A stretch of DNA of 39,501 bases. It comes from a virus. The DNA lies in IMG/VR virus record IMGVR_UViG_3300010157_000008, positions 1 through 39,501 of that record; one strand, 5' to 3'. The notes beneath the pieces are model-generated. The model searched no databases. It was not told the origin of the DNA and was given only the letters and a program-made list of their open reading frames with translations. Below, piece after piece: positions 36,516 to 39,501 of this stretch. How positions within the stretch are numbered: the first letter of the stretch is position 1; each line of letters begins with the position of its first letter. Both the position numbers and the translations under genes were made by a program.

Positions 36516-36833
36516 ATGGCTACAACAGTAAAGCCGCTATTTCGCGGAGCAGCAACATTAACAACAACGACTGTTTTATACACAGTCCCAGCATCTACAA
36601 CAGCAACAGTAACTAACATTGCTGTAACTAATACTGCAGCAACTGCTGCAACTTTTAACCTTGGTATGGGTCCTGCTGCTGGTAACATATCGTTGTTTAC
36701 AACCGCTGCTATCGCTGCTAACTCTACAATCTTTGTAGACCTTAAGCAGGTACTCACAACAACGCAGACCATCACAGGTGGAGCATCTGCGACTACTGTA
36801 AACATCCACATTTCCGGAGTAGAAATAGTCTAA
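36516..36833 (+). CDS. Small beta-rich virion protein (105 aa)
   Basis: The Thr-rich protein has alternating strands (TVLYTVPASTTATVTNIAV, TFNLGMGPAAGN) as in small jelly-roll/Ig-like tail or capsid decoration proteins. It lies between the fibre and the glycine-rich adhesin gene and is probably a tail-fibre accessory. AAGGTAG is upstream. Confidence 0.65.
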   Translation: MATTVKPLFRGAATLTTTTVLYTVPASTTATVTNIAVTNTAATAATFNLGMGPAAGNISLFTTAAIAANSTIFVDLKQVLTTTQTITGGASATTVNIHISGVEIV

Positions 36834-36844
36834 GGAGTAATCTA

Positions 36845-37678
36845 ATGGGTTCATCTCAGATACCTGCCTCTAGCGGTGCAGGTCAAAGCACTCTCACGCT
36901 CCAGCAGACAATCACGACAACTTCAACAGTCACTATCCCTGCCGGTATTACTCAGGTCTATGCTGTAGTTGTTGGCGGTGGAGGTGGCGGTGCTGGAACT
37001 GCTGGTGCTAGTGGCGGCGGCGGTGCTGGTGGAATTTTATATACTTGGATTCCTGCTAGACCTTCTATGAATTGCATTATAGGAGCCGGAGGAGCCGGAG
37101 GTTCGGCTTTGTCTGGTAATACAGGCGGTGCTACCATATTTGAAGGATTAGTTGCCGGTGGTGGTGGTAGTGGAGGGTCGAGTGCCGGTGGGCAAGGATT
37201 TATGGGAGGGGCTGGAGGAGGCTCTGGGAATTCAGTTTCAGGTCCTGCTGGGTCATCTAACATTTTTAACTGGACAGCAGGAGGTGGTAGTGGTGGCTAT
37301 GGTGCTAGTGGCGGTGGCGGTCCTGGTGCAAATCCGCTTCTTGCCGGAGCCGGGGGTGCTGGATTTTCTGGCGGAGGCGGTGGTTCTACTATTTCTGCTA
37401 ATACTGGGGGTACTGCCGGACCCGGAGGTAATGGTTGGGCTGGTGGTGGCGGTGGCGCTGGTCCTGGTGGTACTTCCGGTATCGGAGGTAATGGATTATA
37501 CGCTGGCGGAACAAACGGGTCTAATTTTGGCGGTGGTGGAGGCGGTGGAGTAATCGGAGCAGCAGGAAACCCAACATCAACTGTTGGTGGAGCAGGAGGC
37601 TCTGGCGGCGGTGGCGGTGGCGGTGGAATCGGTACTGGTGGCAACGGCGGCAACGGCTGCGTTTTAATTTACTACTAA
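36845..37678 (+). CDS. Glycine-rich adhesin-type tail protein, copy 1
   Basis: The 277-aa protein opens with MGSSQIPASSGAGQ and a small beta-domain (TVTIPAGITQVYAVVVGG). About 200 residues then follow in which Gly dominates, in runs such as GGGGGGA broken by Ala, Ser, Thr and Asn, ending CVLIYY. The design matches polyglycine-II-type receptor-binding adhesins at phage fibre tips. It shares layout and opening residues with the protein at 37916-38761. Confidence 0.8.
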   Translation: MGSSQIPASSGAGQSTLTLQQTITTTSTVTIPAGITQVYAVVVGGGGGGAGTAGASGGGGAGGILYTWIPARPSMNCIIGAGGAGGSALSGNTGGATIFEGLVAGGGGSGGSSAGGQGFMGGAGGGSGNSVSGPAGSSNIFNWTAGGGSGGYGASGGGGPGANPLLAGAGGAGFSGGGGGSTISANTGGTAGPGGNGWAGGGGGAGPGGTSGIGGNGLYAGGTNGSNFGGGGGGGVIGAAGNPTSTVGGAGGSGGGGGGGGIGTGGNGGNGCVLIYY

Positions 37679-37688
37679 GGAGAACTAA

Positions 37689-37916
37689 ATGGCTAACTTT
37701 GCAGTTCTATCCGGAGGCGTAGTCTCCAACATGATTGTTGCTGATACAAAAGAAACAGCAGAATACATTACAGGTACAACTTGTATTGAGTATGATGAAA
37801 CTAATCCTGCTAGTGTAGGTCACTCCTACAATGAACGATACAAAGTATTTGTTCCAGAAGGTAAGACATACAATCCAATTACTGAATCATTTGAAGATAT
37901 TAAGGCGGATAAATAA
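37689..37916 (+). CDS. Small partner of glycine-rich adhesin 1 (75 aa)
   Basis: MANFAVLSGGVVSNMIVADT and onward, a short alpha/beta protein like the small assembly chaperones found after phage fibre genes. It overlaps the second adhesin gene by TAATG. The role is inferred. Confidence 0.65.
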   Translation: MANFAVLSGGVVSNMIVADTKETAEYITGTTCIEYDETNPASVGHSYNERYKVFVPEGKTYNPITESFEDIKADK

Positions 37917-38761
37917 TGGGTTCATCAACGATACCGGCTGCCGGTGGTGGCGTGACTCAGAAGGTTCAGGAGTTTCTCTCTACTGCTACATTCACTACTC
38001 CGTCTAACTGCACGACTGTTGAAGTGTTTCTTGTCGGTGGTGGAGGTGGTGGTGGAGGCTCAACTCTTGGCGGCGGTACTGCGAGAATGTTATCCGGTGG
38101 TGGTGGAGGCGGCGGAGTTATATGGAAAACCTTTGCTGTAACTGCTGGTACTGCATACACAGTGACTATTGGCGGTGGTGGTGGTGGTGGTTCTGCGTCT
38201 AATGGTGGAAATGGTGGAGACACAACTTTTGGTGCACTTGCAACTGCAACAGGTGGAGGCGGCGGCGGTGGAACGCAAAGCGGAATATCCAATGCAGGCT
38301 CTAACGGTGGTTGCGGCGGTGGTGGTTCTGCACCTGCGTCTGCGACTGTCAGCAACTTTGGTGTTGGCGGTGCCGGAGGCGGTGCAGGCGGCTCAGCAAC
38401 TACTTTTATTGACGTAGTTTCAACTACTGCTTCAAGTTTGGGACTTACAGGAGGAAATGGGTCACAAGGAGGCGGCGGTTCTGTTGGTGGTACTTCTGGC
38501 GGAGGCGGTGTAGGCGGCTCCTTTAGTGCTGCTGGAGCCGGTATAAATGGTTTTGGCGGTGGCGGCGGTGGCGGTTACGGTGGTGGCGGAGGTTCTTCTT
38601 CCGCTTCCGGAGGTGGAGCAGGAGCAACAAATGGTGCTAACGGCGGTGGCGGAACAGCAAATACCGGCGGCGGTGGAGGTGGTGCTGCGGCTAACGGTGC
38701 TGCGAATAACAGTGGCGGCGCTGGTGGCTCTGGTTATGCTCGCGTTACATACTGGTCATAA
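37916..38761 (+). CDS. Glycine-rich adhesin-type tail protein, copy 2
   Basis: The 281-aa protein starts MGSSTIPAAGGG, then FLSTATFTTPSNCTTVEVFLVGGGG, followed by long Gly-rich stretches to the end (GYARVTYWS). It has the same domain order as the 36845 protein, so the two are tandem paralogues with divergent recognition parts. A receptor-binding function is expected from the family design. Confidence 0.8.
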   Translation: MGSSTIPAAGGGVTQKVQEFLSTATFTTPSNCTTVEVFLVGGGGGGGGSTLGGGTARMLSGGGGGGGVIWKTFAVTAGTAYTVTIGGGGGGGSASNGGNGGDTTFGALATATGGGGGGGTQSGISNAGSNGGCGGGGSAPASATVSNFGVGGAGGGAGGSATTFIDVVSTTASSLGLTGGNGSQGGGGSVGGTSGGGGVGGSFSAAGAGINGFGGGGGGGYGGGGGSSSASGGGAGATNGANGGGGTANTGGGGGGAAANGAANNSGGAGGSGYARVTYWS

Positions 38762-38772
38762 GGAGAAAATAA

Positions 38773-39036
38773 ATGGCTGAAAAACATTACACATTTCTTA
38801 AAGATAACCGTGTTGAAAATACGCTTGTCTTTGCATTTGAAGATGAAGTACTTGCTATTCGCATAGCACAAGAGCAAGGTTATGATAAATACATATGGCT
38901 AGATGAAGACCCTGTACCTGCTCGTTGGTCTACATGGAATGATTCAGTAAAAATATTTTTCCCGCCAACAGAAGAGTATCTTATATCAATAGGTATTCTT
39001 GAGCCAGTTCCAGACGTAGTCACACCAACAGTTTAA
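38773..39036 (+). CDS. Small partner of glycine-rich adhesin 2 (87 aa)
   Basis: MAEKHYTFLKDNRVENTLVF and onward, an alpha/beta protein with a Trp-rich centre (PARWSTWNDSVKIFFPPTEE). It occupies the same position after its adhesin as the 75-aa protein does after copy 1 and has a similar strand-first design. AAGGAG precedes the ATG. A chaperone-like role is inferred. A terminator follows. Confidence 0.65.
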   Translation: MAEKHYTFLKDNRVENTLVFAFEDEVLAIRIAQEQGYDKYIWLDEDPVPARWSTWNDSVKIFFPPTEEYLISIGILEPVPDVVTPTV

Positions 39037-39044
39037 TCCAATCA

Positions 39045-39071
39045 GCCCCTCTTCGGAGGGGCATTTCTTTT
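39045..39071 (+). terminator. Rho-independent terminator with UUCG tetraloop
   Basis: GCCCCTC-TTCG-GAGGGGC (39045-39062) followed by ATTTCTTTT. A textbook hairpin. The next gene starts only 12 bases later, so it probably sets the level of the final tail gene and the lysis cassette rather than fully ending the transcript. Confidence 0.85.
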
Positions 39072-39082
39072 AAGGGAGCATA

Positions 39083-39501
39083 ATGACAAGAGATATTACC
39101 GAAGGTCGTGGTGATAGTTCCGGTTACGGTCGTGCTATTGCAGTTGACGTTGGTGTTGTATCCACAACTGCGGTATGGGCTAATACCGATGTATCATATG
39201 ATACGGCAGTAGGTGGTATCCCATTTATTTATGCAATCAATGATGCTCGTCCATATATAAGAGAAACTGCTCCGTTCCGTAAGGACCAATTTGACAATGG
39301 TTCTGAGCCGGGAGAGCAGTCTCTTACTGGATGGTGGGTTCGTTCCCAATCTTCATTCCATCATGGATGTGGTATCAACTTCTATGACCCATCAACTGGT
39401 GGAGATATCGTAGCGTATCGATTCAATGATAGTCGAAATGTGAATGTATGGACAAAGGGACAAGTTTCACTTCTCCGAAACATGACTCAGAACCATAATA
39501 C
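39083..39501 (+). CDS. Large tail protein, N-terminal 139 codons (continues at position 2)
   Basis: This starts at the ATG after AAGGGAGC and reads MTRDITEGRGDSSGYGRAIA and onward, open to the end of the window. Position 39379 corresponds to position 1, so the frame continues without a break in 2-1738. The full product is 677 aa. The N-terminal 75 residues are beta-rich and precede the propeller-like part. Confidence 0.8.
   Translation, partial: MTRDITEGRGDSSGYGRAIAVDVGVVSTTAVWANTDVSYDTAVGGIPFIYAINDARPYIRETAPFRKDQFDNGSEPGEQSLTGWWVRSQSSFHHGCGINFYDPSTGGDIVAYRFNDSRNVNVWTKGQVSLLRNMTQNHN
39379..39501. repeat. Terminal direct repeat (copy 2)
   Basis: Identical to bases 1-123; see the first copy. 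One of the two should be removed to make the genome circle. Confidence 0.95.

Noticed and set aside
36958-38355. Proline-rich minus-strand frames opposite the glycine-rich adhesins
   Set aside because: GGN codons read backwards give Pro codons; these are composition shadows.

Overview
The window is an almost certainly complete, circularly assembled genome of a tailed phage. Its last 123 bases (39379-39501) repeat its first 123 exactly, so the unique length is 39,378 bp and one structural gene runs across the ends (39083 to the end, continuing at 1-1738). An actinobacterial host is suggested by a phage-encoded WhiB-like protein, two perfect CGAAC-N4-GTTCG (actinobacterial/Gram-positive LexA-type) boxes, a strong promoter that gives a leaderless mRNA, and an FmdB-type zinc ribbon. 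The AT-rich composition and the general gene set fit low-GC freshwater actinobacteria, but that is inference.

Layout. (1) 1-2690, plus strand: end of a large tail protein, a small membrane/coiled-coil protein, a CHAP endolysin and a holin-like protein, closed by a strong terminator. (2) 2690-3034: a 55-aa membrane protein on the minus strand and a divergent promoter pair. (3) 3034-9748, plus strand: a tightly coupled replication/recombination operon. It holds a RecB/Cas4-like nuclease split into two polypeptides around a small gene, a RecA/DnaB-like ATPase, a methyltransferase, a Holliday-junction-resolvase-like nuclease, a primase split into overlapping zinc-finger and TOPRIM genes, a DUF1599 protein, an HExxH peptidase, an HNH protein, a metallophosphoesterase and a sigma-like factor. 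No DNA polymerase is visible. (4) 9745-15925, minus strand: an accessory operon rich in metal-binding proteins, including a PD-(D/E)XK protein, an HExxE protein, zinc ribbons, a lytic-transglycosylase-like membrane protein, WhiB, a class II glutamine amidotransferase next to an amidoligase, and a string of about 50-residue microproteins. (5) 15926-17617: control region with one gene (16270-16911, minus). (6) 17618 to the end, plus strand: terminase, portal, an 1832-aa presumed internal virion protein, two further structural proteins, scaffold, capsid, several tiny Lys-rich proteins, a glycosyltransferase-like protein, connector, tail fibre and two glycine-rich adhesin genes.

The most unusual layer is regulatory. 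A 15-bp palindrome, GTAAGATTATCTTAC, occurs eight times, only between 10.1 and 17.0 kb. Three copies sit 27-33 bp downstream of predicted -10 boxes. Three others lie inside unrelated genes in the same frame, each encoding SDNLT and each carrying the same one-base change. Two LexA-type boxes and a second palindromic operator surround the predicted promoter of the 16911 gene, whose leader can form two mutually exclusive hairpins. This looks like an SOS-linked, stoperator- or nut-like switch in a phage with no visible integrase. The amidoligase/amidotransferase pair under this control is the best candidate for an undescribed biochemical function.
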